From Strigamia acuminata (lineage: Eukaryota; Arthropoda; Chilopoda; Geophilomorpha; Linotaeniidae): a DNA stretch of 64,000 bases. The position numbers were made by a program, and so were the translations under genes. Location of the stretch: NCBI GenBank assembly GCA_949358305.1, contig OX442316.1, positions 3,162,001 to 3,226,000 on the forward strand, read 5' to 3'. The notes under the pieces were generated by a model. That model was given only the letters and a program-made list of their open reading frames with translations. It did not search any database and was not told the DNA's origin. Of this stretch, positions 1-11,105 are shown piece by piece (positions within the stretch are counted from its first letter, which is position 1; the number at the start of each line of letters is the position of its first letter).

Positions 1-13
1 GGGAATTACTTAC

Positions 14-3000
14 CAGCGTGTTGTACAGAATGAATCGGATTTCCTCGTATACTTTTATTTAATTGGCTCATTGATGGCAATGCCAAATACATATCGCTAA
101 AAGGTGATGTTTTCATTTCTTGAAAACAACCTCTGCTTTTTCTTCGCTCTAACTTTCCTCGATGAAAAGGAATTTTCAGTCCTACCGATTGTAAAACTGC
201 TGAAAATGTGGTGACAATTTCTCCGAGAAAGTCTAAAATAAAATATAAACTTTGAGAACCAGCTAATAATTAATAGACAACATTACAGTATGTCTTTACC
301 AAGAGCATCCTTCTCAGATTCGATTGGGATAGCTCTGTTATTGAAGAAGCGGGTATTTGCCGATCGAAACATATGGAAATAACCGCTTTCGTACTGAAGT
401 TGATAGTTTATCCGAAAACACACATACTTAGACTGAAATATTGATGGTTCAGGCCCTGAACAGAAAAAGATATTATTGTTTTAGATTCACATATCAATCT
501 TTTCTCATTATTACCTAATTCAATGGTCTCAATCTCACTCAGCAATACCCTTTGGTACTGTGTTATGCGATCGGATTCATCCTCATATCTAGAAACACCA
601 TTAATCTTAATTTGCAATCTAAAATGACACTTTTCAAACCTACTCAGCAACATAATATGAATCCTTAGTCACAATTAAAACAATATTCATTTCTTGCTGA
701 GCTGGATCACCATATCTAGTTTGTTATCAAATAAGTAAAACTATATCAACGAAGGTTAACGCTCCCATTTCTTTTACCTGGTCACCCTACTTCCCTCACT
801 ATGTGGACATTTGTTCATATCCTGAGGAACACCATTCCCTAACCCAATCCATCAACAAATTCTAAACATTTCCAAAGAAACTACAAACCAGGAAAAGGGC
901 CCAAACTGATTTGCTTAAGGTCATAACCAGGGAATGGCCAGTCTCCATAACAGACTTCCACTGATAAATATCCACATTGTGTAAAAGGAATAGTAAGGGT
1001 TAAGGGTTAAGGATTAAACATACTCTGGATCAGCATCTATGACAGCCCAAGCTCCAAGAACAATTTCATCACTAGAAGCAAAGATTTTCTTGCAATCTTC
1101 AATCAGATGGTAGATATGTCCAGCTTGGCACACAAACATACTAACATTCCCCTGAAGAACTTCGCTTTCAGCCGCAAAACCAAATATGTCATCAGACACA
1201 AAGTGTCCCAGCATAAGATCCATTGTGGATTGTCTCTTAAAACTTTTTTTATACTGGTTCATCAAATACCTGAGTTGAAAGCCCAAACTACATCAATCGA
1301 CCAATCATACTGTTTCCGTCATCATACCTTGCAAAAGATACCAACGCTACCATGAGGTTCACTTCTGGAGCCAAGGTTACGTTGTCATAATAAGTTGACG
1401 CTTCCTCTGGCAAGAGAGCACTCAACGGTATAAAAATCTCTTCGCCCAGTGTAGTCATATCTTTTTCATTCGGTGGTTTGCCCTGCAAGATGTCAAAGCA
1501 CGCTTGCCGGTATCCATCCCTGAATGCATTCAGGTAATACCTATTGGCCGAATAATATCCGTCTTTTACGGCTCCGACCAATCGTCTTTCGCCCGTCCGC
1601 GTAAAGTCCCCCTTAAACATTAGACAATATGTTAAAAATGTAACAGAAGTGTCAATATTATACCGGTAGTTATGGGTGGGCGCCCTTTGTCTCCCGACAA
1701 CCAATATTTTTAGATATACTCCGTTTACGTCTGTCCACAGACCTAAATACCCTAGACTGCGAGCTGAGGGATTGTGGGCAGGGCCGTCTTTACACTTTTC
1801 AGCGCCCTGGGCTAATAAAACTCAGGCGACCCTTGCCCAGCACTTTTCTGTGCCCGGCGCCCTTCTGTGCCCATCAAGCCCCTGTGAAATTGGTGAAGCG
1901 AGACACGAAACAGGAAGTTGGAGAGCATGAATGACGTCACTTCCTCCCTCTCACAAGCTGGGCGCCATTTGCAGTGCGCAGTCCAGTAGTATTTAAGTCT
2001 GTGGTCTGGCTAGGTCAAATACGAACCTTCAAAGCGACTGTTCCCGCGTATTGACGGCTTATGACGTCGCCGTTGTTGGCCCACATCATTTGAAACGTGT
2101 TCCGGCACTCGAGCGGCAGCATTCCTATCGCTGGTAGAAGGTTCAATTTACTAAACTAAACGTGCAAAGCTGGATTTTAATTTTGTTCGTTCGCTTTTGG
2201 GTGATTGTGTTTCACTTGGATTTCCAACACGGCTTTGGCAAATGCTGTTTGGACAACATTCGTTCTGTCCAGACAATCGAGGCAATTGACGCGGAATACT
2301 CCTTTCTGGTCGCACACTAAACCGTCGTTATCGATCCTACAAAAATACCAATTTAAAAAATAATGTTCGCAATGAAAAAGGGGCGAAATAATCTTACCAA
2401 CAATACCATAAATCGCTGATAACGTCTTCAATATTTGAAATAAGGACTTTAACATTGTCGAACCTCATTCCGCGACTAGAAAATATTTCATTTGTACTAC
2501 GTTTACATGCACCGGATATTTTGAGTGGCGAATAATTCGAGTGGTGAAAAAATCAAATTGTTATGTTTACATGCAGAAAATAATTCGTGGTAACTTTCGG
2601 TTTTCGACCAATGGGGAAGTGCCGGAAGCGCAATAAAAATAGTTGGAGTTCACTCGAATTAAACAACCTTCTGCGAGGGATTATTCACTACTCGAATAAT
2701 TCTTGTCATCCCTGTTTACATGACAGTTGTGCATGTAAACGTAGTATATGACATTTATCTCGGTTTATCTTCTGTTTAATACCGTACCAATGGTGATGAA
2801 AGTCAAAAGAAACGTAAGCGAGATTAGTACTGTTGTAATTAAGCACATGATTCAAGTATGCGTCGGCCAATAGTTTCTCCCTCCCGACTTGCTCGACTAA
2901 ATTGATGATGGTCTGATAGTCGTATATGGATAACTCTTCCTCAAAATGCTTCTCAAACGCAATTTGGGTTTCTATCTCATCTAAAATAATCAAATTGTCA

Positions 3001-5187
3001 GTGCCGACTGGCGGCGGCCAGTTGGTCACTGTTTGTCGTCAAACCTTTGTCCAGGAGCGGTGGTGGTCTGTATTTGTAACCCGGTTGGCTCCAAAACACC
3101 GGAATTGATCCTCTGACTTGCACGAAAGAAAGGCAGTGTTCGAGATATTCAATGATTTGTTCCGTTTCAACGTAATTGGCGCATTTGCCGCTTTCGTCTA
3201 TGCCTCGCCGTTTGTATCGCGTGCCTAAAAATCGATTCGTGAAATAGAAATACCGATAGGTCAGAAAGTGCAATTTTAATTTTAATTTTATACAGGGTGG
3301 AAGAAAAGTCTGTTCCCCTCCAAATATTTCCTGAGCAATTGCATCTAGGCCAACTTTGATGAAGCGATCGTACAGGAAGTTGGGTGAGAGCAATCCAATA
3401 ATGTCATCAAATTTGACCTTGAAGGCCATTTTCAAGGTCATTCACTTGCTAACTTCTAAACCAATTAGGTTATAGCAAAAAAGTCAATTACAAAGTTGTA
3501 GAGCACCATCAAATTAGTACTATCCAACTTATCTTAGTCACCTTAAGTTAACTGTTTTTTTTTTTTAAAAATAATGAAAACAAATCAGCAAATTGAAATT
3601 TTTTCTTCTTATAAAAATAAAATAATTTAGACATTAAAAAAACAGTGGTTTTTCTTGTTTACTTGCATAATAATGCAAATTTGAATCATTTTTTGAAGAA
3701 ATTCTGTTCTTTCGCAGTAGAAATTTAATTTTAGAAATTTAATTTTAAAACGAAAACATTTAACTTAAGGTGACTAATATAAATTGGATAGTACCAATTT
3801 GATGGGGCTCTACAACTTTATAATTGAAAATTTTTCTCTAACCTGATTGGTTTAAAAGTCAGCAAGTGAATGATCTTAAAAATGGCCTTCAAGGTCAAAT
3901 TTGACGACATCATTGGATTGCTCTCACCCAACTTCCTATACGATCGCTTCATCAAAGTTGGCCTAGATGCAATTGCTCAGGAAATATTTGGAGGGGAACA
4001 GACTTTTCTTCCACCCTGTATATTTACCCGCGCGGTCTCGACTTCTTCGGGAAATCAAAAGAATCTTGCATTCGTCCGAGGTTTCACGGTCGGAGCTCTG
4101 GTCGTCGTTGTTCAAAACACAATTCTCAATTTGCACGAATCCTTGCAGGACAGGAATAATCCAACGATCTGCGAGTTGATTCTAAAAATAAAAATAAAAA
4201 TTTGTTAAAATTTGTTGGTGTAGAAATTCGGTTTATTTTGATACACCTTTGACTCGATTAAATCACGCAACATGTATTTATTCCAGAAAAATCTTTGGTC
4301 AACTCTCTGCCACAGTGGGAGATCAACTGTTCTGGTCAGTGACTGGAAATATTGCCTCTGTAACGAGTTCGTTATGTCACCAGTGGGCGAGTAATAAAAG
4401 AAATTTGTATCCGTAAACATCTGGATGAGTTCCTGCAATAAAATCCCATCAAATCACATCAAATTCTACCTCCATGAATTAAACAAACAAACTTGTGCAA
4501 TTCGTTTTTCGAATTTCTCCTAGAATAATAAACAAACAGTGAGATTATTAATGGTTTTGCAGTGACTAAACAACCTTTGGAGGCTTTTTGTGGCTTTTTG
4601 TCGGTGACGCGGCTCGTTTTACAGCATTCCACACCTTGTTTAATGCTTTATTCGATGAACCTTGGAGGTCTTTGTTCAAATAACACTTCCTGCACGCCTA
4701 GAACATTGAAAAGTGCATTGTATCGTTTGTGTGAAAAGGTTCAAATGCGACTAACCTCGAGATTTAAGTCCGATACATCAAGATTAGGGGAACAAACGAG
4801 ATTAACCAAGGCTATTTTGCTTATATTGTACACTCTGTGGCCACCTGGTAAAACACCGACTGGGTTTTGGTGTTTTATTATGATCAATTTTGGGGGCAAT
4901 TCTGAATTTTTAGAAAAAATTATTTATTATAAATAATAAATTTGATGTTAATTTACCTGGATGGATTTTAATTTTGCCGATTACGCCGTAAATGTGACCC
5001 AAACATGTGGGATTGTGCTCCGAATGCAAATTAGTGCCTAAATGTTGGATAATTATTCAGATGGTGAATTTTGGATCGAGAAATTGGTACCGTGGCGGGG
5101 AATTATTTCGCCCGTGATCCTGTTGCACCATAAACTGTGTTCGCCGTCTAATAGAACGTAGTGGTCTCTCGTCTGAATTAATTCCAT
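14..5187 (-). CDS. INPP5F: INPP5F/Sac2-type inositol 4-phosphatase (partial, 3' end off window)
   Basis: Sac-domain phosphoinositide phosphatase that in animals removes the 4-phosphate of PI4P on endosomes. Eighteen exons can be joined in frame: 5187-5091, 5037-4957, 4901-4756, 4697-4575, 4519-4493 (27 nt), 4432-4247, 4181-4028, 3224-3045, 2980-2788, 2475-2398, 2336-2216, 2155-2027, 1611-1328, 1071-1024, 715-644, 588-515, 455-300, 232-14. The start [10 protein letters not shown] matches the family's N-terminus. Seen motifs are [26 protein letters not shown], the catalytic CX5R loop [12 protein letters not shown] (about 2270-2300), [16 protein letters not shown] and [11 protein letters not shown]. 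The post-Sac hSac2 region follows ([37 protein letters not shown]). This order distinguishes it from SACM1L and FIG4. The last visible exon ends in a good donor (GTAAGT) at the left edge, so the C-terminal tail is missing. Introns hold two MITEs and a CR1/SINE-like fragment. Confidence 0.93.
1745..2010. repeat. GC-richer dispersed-repeat fragment in INPP5F intron
   Basis: This intron segment is markedly less AT-rich than its surroundings and contains a phrase (ggcagggccgtctttac, then repeated 'gcgccc' and 'gtgccc' stretches) resembling a fragment at 27985-28050 in the opposite orientation. I see no coding potential and no clean termini. It is probably a truncated dispersed element; the class is unknown. 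Confidence 0.35.
2497..2744. mobile_element. 248-bp TA-flanked MITE (Tc1/mariner-like)
   Basis: The ends are inverted repeats: CTACGTTTACATGCA at 2497 and TGCATGTAAACGTAG ending at 2744. Both sides are flanked by the dinucleotide TA (2495-2496 and 2745-2746), the target duplication of Tc1/mariner elements. The interior contains a second, looser palindrome around 'cgaataattcgag' and 'actactcgaataattc'. It lies wholly inside an INPP5F intron (exons 2788-2980 and 2398-2475), so splicing should remove it. No transposase is encoded. Confidence 0.8.
3293..4018. mobile_element. 726-bp full-length foldback element, TA-flanked (mariner-like)
   Basis: The two halves are near-perfect reverse complements of each other for more than 240 bp. 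The ends are CAGGGTGGAAGAAAAGTCTG and its complement, with the AT-rich loop near 3540-3770. TA dinucleotides flank it at 3291-3292 and 4019-4020. It sits in the INPP5F intron between exons 4181-4028 and 3224-3045, about 9 bp from the 5' splice site of that intron on the minus strand. Apparent reading frames in both arms (a shared stretch beginning [10 protein letters not shown]) are palindrome artefacts. A second family member lies at 37393-38752. Confidence 0.85.
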
Positions 5188-5674
5188 GTTTTTTCCTTTT
5201 CCTAGCACCGATCTCAAATTTGGTAATTTTGTCGGCCATTTGCAATTCGCCAACAATGGCGGAACGTCATATAACTAGTTATCGTGGTTTCGAGTTGGTT
5301 TTATTTATTTTTATTTTATTTTTTTTTTAAATAAAGCAAAATAACAAAAAAGAAAAAATCTAATACAACAACATTGACTAGAAATGTACAAATTGTAAAA
5401 TGTCAAATAAATCAAATAGAAATTTGTAAAAATTAAAAAATGAGTATTTTTGCACTTTCCCGCGTGGCTAAAATCGCTAAAATCTAATTAAACTGGTTAT
5501 TTTCGCTGAAAATGTTAAAATCGAGTGTCATTTAGTTATTTATTGTCTTGAAATCAATTTACTGACACGAGAACTGATCCGATTTTCGGGGAATTGGAAT
5601 TTTCGTATAATTTACTCTCGCAAATCCTGAAATACATTAATTAAATTGGAAAAAGTTGATTTAAAATAATTTTT
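5188..5674. other. Intergenic: INPP5F upstream region and sarcoglycan 3' UTR
   Basis: About 490 bp between two minus-strand genes. The half next to 5300-5350 is very A/T-rich, with several possible AATAAA signals on the minus strand that would serve the sarcoglycan transcript. I see no further gene, tRNA or clear promoter motif. Confidence 0.5.
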
Positions 5675-7473
5675 TTAGCAGTCGTACTTTGGAATAATCG
5701 TCTGTTTGTGCAACGTGCTGCTCGGACTGCTCCCGTACGAGCGTTGTATGGTCGAAGTGGGTGTAGTTCCCGGTCCTTTGGAACCTTCTCGTTTTGTCGC
5801 CAAAGATCGCAGGTTATTACTCGCGCGGTGAATCGAGGCGTATTGCACCATCTGGATGCTAAATTACCGGCAAAATCGGCAAATAATTAAAGGAAATTAT
5901 CGATTTTTCTTCATTTTTCTACCTGGATAAATCTTTGTTTCGTTTTTCGCTGAAAAAAATAAAATTGAAATAAACAAATTGTAAAAAAGTTTTTTTGTTG
6001 TTAAATTATTCAATAAATTACATTCCCTCGTGGTAACAGCAGAGAAAAATCGCGACAACAATGAGCACCAAGATAGAGGTAACGATCGGAACCACAACGG
6101 CGAGAATAAATTCGGGAATAAGATCCTGCGGTTCTTTGACGTAATCCGGTGGATGGAAATCATCGCTCGTCAAATGTATCGGTGAATGAACTGGACCGTT
6201 TTCTTCTTGAATAATCGAAGAAGTGTACAACTAAATAAATTATTTAAAAATAAAGAAATTAAAATAAATATTTTATGAGAATTAAATTAAATTACCAAAT
6301 GGAATTGACACCAGTTGGGAATAAAATCGTGGAGGCGGAAGTGCATTTCGGCGGAAGTGCGCCGAAATTCTTTTGGACACGGATTGTGAGCCCGCAACGG
6401 AATTACTTCTTGTTCGAGATTCAGTAGGGCCGAAGAAAAATTCACCGAAGTTCCCATTCGTACCACAACTCTAAAAGAAATTTGCAAAAAATTTACATTC
6501 GTTAAAGAATACAGTCGTCCATTTTGTGGCGAATTTTTACTGCATGCTGGGAATCATTTCAGAGACGGCTGGGAATCCTCACCCATGTTTCTCCGATTGA
6601 TTCGTCGGTATTCGACCGCCCATTTTAATCGCAGATTCGAGAAACGTTAAATACATTTCGTCGTTTATCTTTCCCCATAAATTCCTAAAGATTTTCGTTA
6701 AGTTCTCGATGCGTGCCGGATCAAACATGTCCTCGACATCCAAATTTGAAAACCAAATTTCAACTTCAAATTTCGCTTTATCTGAATATAAAAAAATAAA
6801 ACAAAAAAAATTGAAAACAAATCGGAATAAATCGGAAAAATTGAAAAACATCACAAATTAACAGAATAAACGACACAAATTACTTTTTTTCTCTTTGATC
6901 TTCAATTGTACGATTTGTTGCGTGTAATTATACGACGTTTGGTTGATTGCCACGATCTGTGCGCATTAAAACGTGAAAATTAATCGAATTATTCGTTAGA
7001 AAATGCTTTTAACGCTCTACTTGAATCGGTAATGCTTTCTCACGCTCCGGTTTCGCCTCCAGTTCGTGTCCGAGGTCCATTTGGAAAAATCTAGACGGAA
7101 TAGTTCCGTACAAATAGCCGTCGCCACTCGTCGTTTGCAAGTACGAAATCCATTCGGGTAAATCGGGCAGATGGTTCAACGAAACACGATATTTCAAATC
7201 CGCTTTATTAGCTGCAATTATTTAATTTAATTTAATTGTTTGAATTTTAAAAAACGTATTTGTTGTATATATTTACAATCCAAACCGTCGGTCACAATTA
7301 ATTCACTAAGTGGAAAGTAGAACACTTGCGTCGTATTAACCCGCGATGATAAATGTTCGGAAAATGCTAAAATAAAACGAAATCATCAATTTTAAGCATC
7401 GAAAACGTATAATATTAAAAATATACTCACTTAAACGAACGAAAACAAGCAGCCAAAAAGCATTCGACGCCAT
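5675..7473 (-). CDS. SGCE: Alpha/epsilon-type sarcoglycan
   Basis: Single-pass glycoprotein of the dystrophin-associated complex at the plasma membrane. The start MASNAFWLLVFVRL is a short signal peptide. Following exons carry family blocks in the known order: HLPDLPEWISYLQ with FLYG-like YLYGTIPSRF (about 7100), FEVEIWFSNLDVEDMF with MYLTFLESAIKMGGRIP (6600-6780), and NPCPKEFRRTS with FHL, NWCQFHLV (6300-6420; conserved Cys). One transmembrane helix (LAVVVPIVTSILVLIVVAIF) is followed by CCYHEG, and the cytoplasmic tail IEKRNKDLSSIQMVQYASIH is assembled across a 26-nt exon near 5912-5937. That tail matches epsilon-sarcoglycan's 'VEKRN...DIQLVHH' pattern, so I favour the alpha/epsilon class and not beta/gamma/delta. 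The stop TAA is at 5675-5677. The invertebrate gene is probably the single ancestor of both vertebrate paralogues. Confidence 0.88.
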
Positions 7474-7596
7474 TTTTCACCTCACTCCCGAGCGCCATCT
7501 TAAGTTTAAAAAAAATAATACGGAGGCCGCGAAGAATCAACCATTTTGCACTTCTCAAATAAAATAAAAATTTTATTTATTACTTTAAAAATACAC

Positions 7597-9090
7597 TTAA
7601 AAATAAGTCAATTTAAAATCACTAATTTCTTGCTGTGTGAAACAACACCAATCCAAAAACCGATCGTAAAAATCCTCGTTTTTCGGCAGGTACCTCTCGT
7701 ACACCGTATTAAAAGCCAAACTCTTCTTAAAATTCACAATTTCAGCCTCATCCCCGAACGAAAACCTCAAAAAACGGTCCATAACGACCCACTCGCTCTC
7801 CCTCTTCGTGAACAAACTCGTACAGATCTTAAAAGAACTATAAACACAACTCTTCTTGAAAATCCGCATCTCCTCCTCGTCCGTAATGCACCTCCGCGCC
7901 ACCAGGTGCAAAAAGTCCCAACTAAAACCACCGCGCTGCCGAATAAAATGATACAAACACCTAGACAAAGTCCTCCGACGCAACTCCACGCTCACCCCGC
8001 CGAAAATCAACTCGATATTCACCAAATCGCGCGACTTGCACAACCGCACGCAAAAACTCGCCAGTTCCGTATCGCCTTCCGTAACCCGCTGCTTCACCTC
8101 GCGCGTAACCTTCCGCCACATGCGCGAAAAACACGCGCTGACCGTCTCACACATCCCAGTGTAACAAGCGAGCAAATACAACAAATAGTACTCGTCTTTC
8201 GACGACATTTGGAGGACCCGCTCGACCGAAGAGACGAGGAATTGCACGTAGATCAAATCCGAGAGCAAAAAATCGATAAAACTGAGCCGGATGTGCGATA
8301 ACAACACGAAATCCAATTGTTTTTCGTTCATTTGCGACAACAGGAAGTAGATTATGCCGTTTCCGTGTTTGTCGCGGTTGATGGACGTCTGTTCGACGAG
8401 GGAACGGAATTCCGCGTCCAAACAAACGTCTAGAAAAGATGTTTTCTCGTCGGGGTTCAATATCGACCATAAATATCGAACGACGCTCTCGTTTCGTTCG
8501 TCGATGGCTTTCAAGAAGAGCATCGACTTGTTGGACGATTTTAACAGTGTTGGGTCCATGTCACGTGACATGACGTAGTCCCAGAAGTTGAAGATTGGGT
8601 GTTTGTTCCTGAATTCGGTTGCGAGTCCCGGCCGCCAGACGGCGTGGATGGTGGCGACTGCGCAGAACATGCAGGCGAGGATGTAGCGGTCGCGCGGCGC
8701 GAGTTCGTCGAGTTGGACGAATGTTTCGGCGGTTTTGGGCACGTCCAGTTTGCCGTGGGGAGTCCATTTTGTTAGTTCGATGCATTTCGTGGCGCCGAGT
8801 TTGAGGGCGATGGCCGCGAAGGGGTTTTGGGTGTGCAGGTATTTGAGGAAGTCGCGGAGTTCGAGGCCGACGTGTCGGGTGAATTTTTTCAGTCGGGGTT
8901 TGAGGATGTGGGGGATGGCGAGGTGGGAGATTTGGGCGCACATTTTGTCTTCGATGGATTTCCAGTCTTGTTTGTAGGTGGGAGTGCATTCCCAGTCCGC
9001 GTAGATGTGCGAATGGAATCGCCAGAGTGAGATTGCAGAGTTTACGAGTGAAAGGTGCTGGAGCGTTGGTTGGGACAGCACGAATTTCAT
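7597..9090 (-). CDS. Unrecognised intronless helical-repeat protein, 497 aa
   Basis: One uninterrupted frame from MKFVLSQPTLQH to a stop at 7597, followed by A/T-rich sequence with a possible polyadenylation signal. I do not recognise the family. The protein is Cys-, Arg- and Leu-rich, predicted all-helical, with no signal peptide or obvious catalytic motif. Degenerate helix-turn-helix units of ankyrin-like length recur (FLKAIDERNESVVRYLW; FLHLVARRCITDEEEMRIF). The last 90 residues hold a clear duplication: DRFLRFSFGDEAEIVNFKKS then DRFLDWCCFTQQEISDFKLT. The 5' half (8600-9000) is strikingly GC-rich against the 3' half, so codon use shifts within one exon. It could be a lineage-restricted ankyrin-like family or a retroposed copy; the lack of introns among multi-exon neighbours fits either. 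Confidence that it is a real gene is high, in function nil. Confidence 0.75.
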   Translation of the reverse strand: MKFVLSQPTLQHLSLVNSAISLWRFHSHIYADWECTPTYKQDWKSIEDKMCAQISHLAIPHILKPRLKKFTRHVGLELRDFLKYLHTQNPFAAIALKLGATKCIELTKWTPHGKLDVPKTAETFVQLDELAPRDRYILACMFCAVATIHAVWRPGLATEFRNKHPIFNFWDYVMSRDMDPTLLKSSNKSMLFLKAIDERNESVVRYLWSILNPDEKTSFLDVCLDAEFRSLVEQTSINRDKHGNGIIYFLLSQMNEKQLDFVLLSHIRLSFIDFLLSDLIYVQFLVSSVERVLQMSSKDEYYLLYLLACYTGMCETVSACFSRMWRKVTREVKQRVTEGDTELASFCVRLCKSRDLVNIELIFGGVSVELRRRTLSRCLYHFIRQRGGFSWDFLHLVARRCITDEEEMRIFKKSCVYSSFKICTSLFTKRESEWVVMDRFLRFSFGDEAEIVNFKKSLAFNTVYERYLPKNEDFYDRFLDWCCFTQQEISDFKLTYF

Positions 9091-9099
9091 GTTGGCTGG

Positions 9100-9875
9100 A
9101 AAATAAATGAATTTGTGATTAATTAAATAGTTAATAACAAAAATTGTGTTTTTATTTTGTTATTATATTCACTTGGATAGTTTTTGGTAGTTTTCTGATT
9201 TTGGATGGTCCTTGTGAGCTACTGTAGTTGTGGGTTACATTGATGAGAAGCTTTAGAGGATAATAAGAGGGTTTTTTAAGTGGAATGTTGGTTGTTTTGT
9301 TTGTGTTTAGACCTGGATTTGGTTGTATGTTCGAGTTGTGGGTCTAGGTTGTCCCCGATGAGTGGAATTCCGTTGCGAACTGTGGTTTTAGATCTACAAG
9401 TTTTGCTTTTGCGTTGCTTTGAGTCTACGCTGGATGCGACATCTGGTGGCGGATGTTGGTGGCTCAGAGTAAGGGAGCTTCAACTAATGCTGTAATAATT
9501 TGTGATAACGTGTAATTTGAAAGGAAAATAAGAAATAAATAAATAAATTCAATGGAAAAAATTCATTTTTAATTCGTTATTTTCATTAAAAAATTAAAGT
9601 CAAACGTTAGGACATCACAATAAGAAAAAAAAATTGTAAATTCACAATAAGTAAAAATATCAATTTTAAATTCACAATAAGCAGAGAAATCAATTGTAAA
9701 TTCACAATAAAATAGAAATAATATCAGAAAACACAATTGCAAATTCTCAATAAATATCACAAACAAACAGCTTGCACACAAATATCACAATTAATGCAGA
9801 AAACACGCGTGGAATTCGATTCCAACATGGCGATAAATCTAGGTCAAGTTCAAGGCGTTTTCAATGACGAATGTC
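9100..9875. other. Intergenic with Twist 3' UTR and a short 'attcacaataa' repeat
   Basis: No gene is visible. From about 9630 to 9770 a loose 30-bp repeat containing 'aaattcacaataag' recurs four or five times and probably lies in the 3' UTR or just beyond Twist. The rest is AT-rich spacer. Confidence 0.5.
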
Positions 9876-10292
9876 CTATCCAGACCACGTTTCCTGCAAC
9901 CTCCACATCGAAAAGGCGCACTTCAACGCGCCAACACTGTTCTCGTACCTGCACGAAGTCCCAAATTTGTCGTCGGAATCGTCGCTGTCGAGCAATTTGT
10001 TGAGGAAATCGATGTAGCGCGACGCGATTTTCAAAGTCTCGATTTTCGACAATTTATCGGTTGGCAGCGTCGGAATCGTCTGCCGCAAAGACGAAAAGGC
10101 AGTATTTAAGCTTTTAGTCCGTTGTCTCTCTCTATCGTTGGCCAAAAGGCGCTGATTTTGCACATTCAGGAACTCGTCGTTGGAGTCTGGCGGAGATAAA
10201 CCCGGGCGCGCTTCGCCGTTCGGGCAGTTCACTTCGTAGCCGTCGTAGGACGAACTCGACGAGTTGTATTCGATTTTGAGGAATTCACGCAT
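9876..10292 (-). CDS. twist: Twist-family bHLH transcription factor
   Basis: Nuclear bHLH factor of mesoderm and muscle programmes. The bHLH block runs [20 protein letters not shown], then [21 protein letters not shown] and IDFL, which is the Twist subfamily signature (IPTLP-DKLSKI-TLK-A-RYIDFL) and not HAND or Scleraxis. The C-terminal 'WR' box, [13 protein letters not shown], corresponds to the AFSVWRMEGAWSM of other Twist proteins and clinches the call. The protein is only about 138 residues, has an acidic DSDDSDD linker, and is intronless. I chose the MREF start at 10290-10292: a TATA box (TATAAATA, minus strand, 10346-10353) would place transcription start near 10322, downstream of the longer in-frame ATG at 10331. 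The basic region reads RERQRT as expected for E-box binding. Confidence 0.9.
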   Translation of the reverse strand: MREFLKIEYNSSSSSYDGYEVNCPNGEARPGLSPPDSNDEFLNVQNQRLLANDRERQRTKSLNTAFSSLRQTIPTLPTDKLSKIETLKIASRYIDFLNKLLDSDDSDDKFGTSCRYENSVGALKCAFSMWRLQETWSG

Positions 10293-10659
10293 GGTTGCAC
10301 GGCGGAAGATGGGAGTCGAAAAGTCAGGCACTGCTACAGTAGCTGTATTTATACTGTGGGGTAATCCCTTCCCCCTAATTAGTGGTGTCTTGCCCCTGTG
10401 CTACGAACCAGGAAACAAAAACTGCAGGACGTCATCGAGAACTTACCGGGTGACTCATCTCTCGTGTTTTGTTCTAGTTTCGACACACCTATTACCTGTT
10501 AAATTATTAGGTGCAAGAGAAAACACTTTTAGGCATGTTCATTCGAAAAAATTTACGTTTTTGATTGTTGTTATTTTTTTGGGGGGAATTAAAACGATTA
10601 TTTTAAGTGTATAATTGGTACGTGTGTGTTTATTAGTGTTAACAAGCGTGTATTTACAG
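10293..10659. other. Twist upstream region
   Basis: Apart from the TATA box I see no gene. The stretch 10430-10560 contains E-box-like and homopyrimidine patches but nothing I can assign to a named factor. Confidence 0.4.
10346..10353 (-). promoter_or_regulatory. TATA box of Twist
   Basis: On the minus strand the octamer reads TATAAATA within CAGTATAAATACAG, 54-61 bp upstream of the chosen Twist ATG. The spacing implies a start site close to 10320 and therefore a very short 5' UTR of about 30 nt. Confidence 0.6.
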
Positions 10660-11105
10660 GTAAATCATGTCTCGTAGAGTTAAAATGCGTTTTCAAGAGT
10701 TAAAATGTGTTTTCAAGAGTTAAAACGTGTTTTCAAGAGTTAAAACGTTTTTTTTAAGAAGTTTAAACGTGTTTTTTAGTAAGTTAAAACGTGTTTTTTA
10801 GTAAGTTAAAACGTGTTTTCATGACTTAAAACGTGTTTTTATTATTTAAAACGTGTTTTCATGACTTAAAACGTGTTTTTATAAATTAAAACGTGTTTTC
10901 ATGACTTAAAACGTGTTTCCATGACTTAAAACGTGTTTCCATGACTTAAAACGTGTTTCCATGACATAAAACGTGTTTTCATGAGTTAAAACATGTTTTC
11001 ATGAGTTAAAACGTGTTTTCATGAGTTAAAACGTGTTTTCAAGATTTAAAACGAGTTTTTATACGGTAAGTTAAAACAGGTTTTTAAGTGTTAAAATGTG
11101 TGTAC
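10660..11105. repeat. ~20-bp minisatellite (GTTAAAACGTGTTTTCATGA)
   Basis: About 20 tandem copies of a unit close to GTTAAAACGTGTTTTCATGA, with the internal near-palindrome AAAACGTGTTTT. Copies near 10860-11040 are most alike; the ends are degenerate. It lies about 370 bp upstream of the Twist start codon. Confidence 0.9.

Noticed and set aside
3870-4208. Protein starting [13 protein letters not shown]
   Set aside because: One arm of a palindromic transposon; the mirrored frame on the minus strand reads the same, and the genuine INPP5F exons splice around it.
5053-5256. Longer INPP5F start (MLANCKWPTKL)
   Set aside because: Family proteins begin at MELxQxxDHY, which corresponds to the internal ATG at 5185-5187.
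7546-8301. 251-codon plus-strand frame
   Set aside because: Antisense shadow of the 497-residue minus-strand gene; no domain, Arg/Pro/His-rich composition typical of reverse frames.
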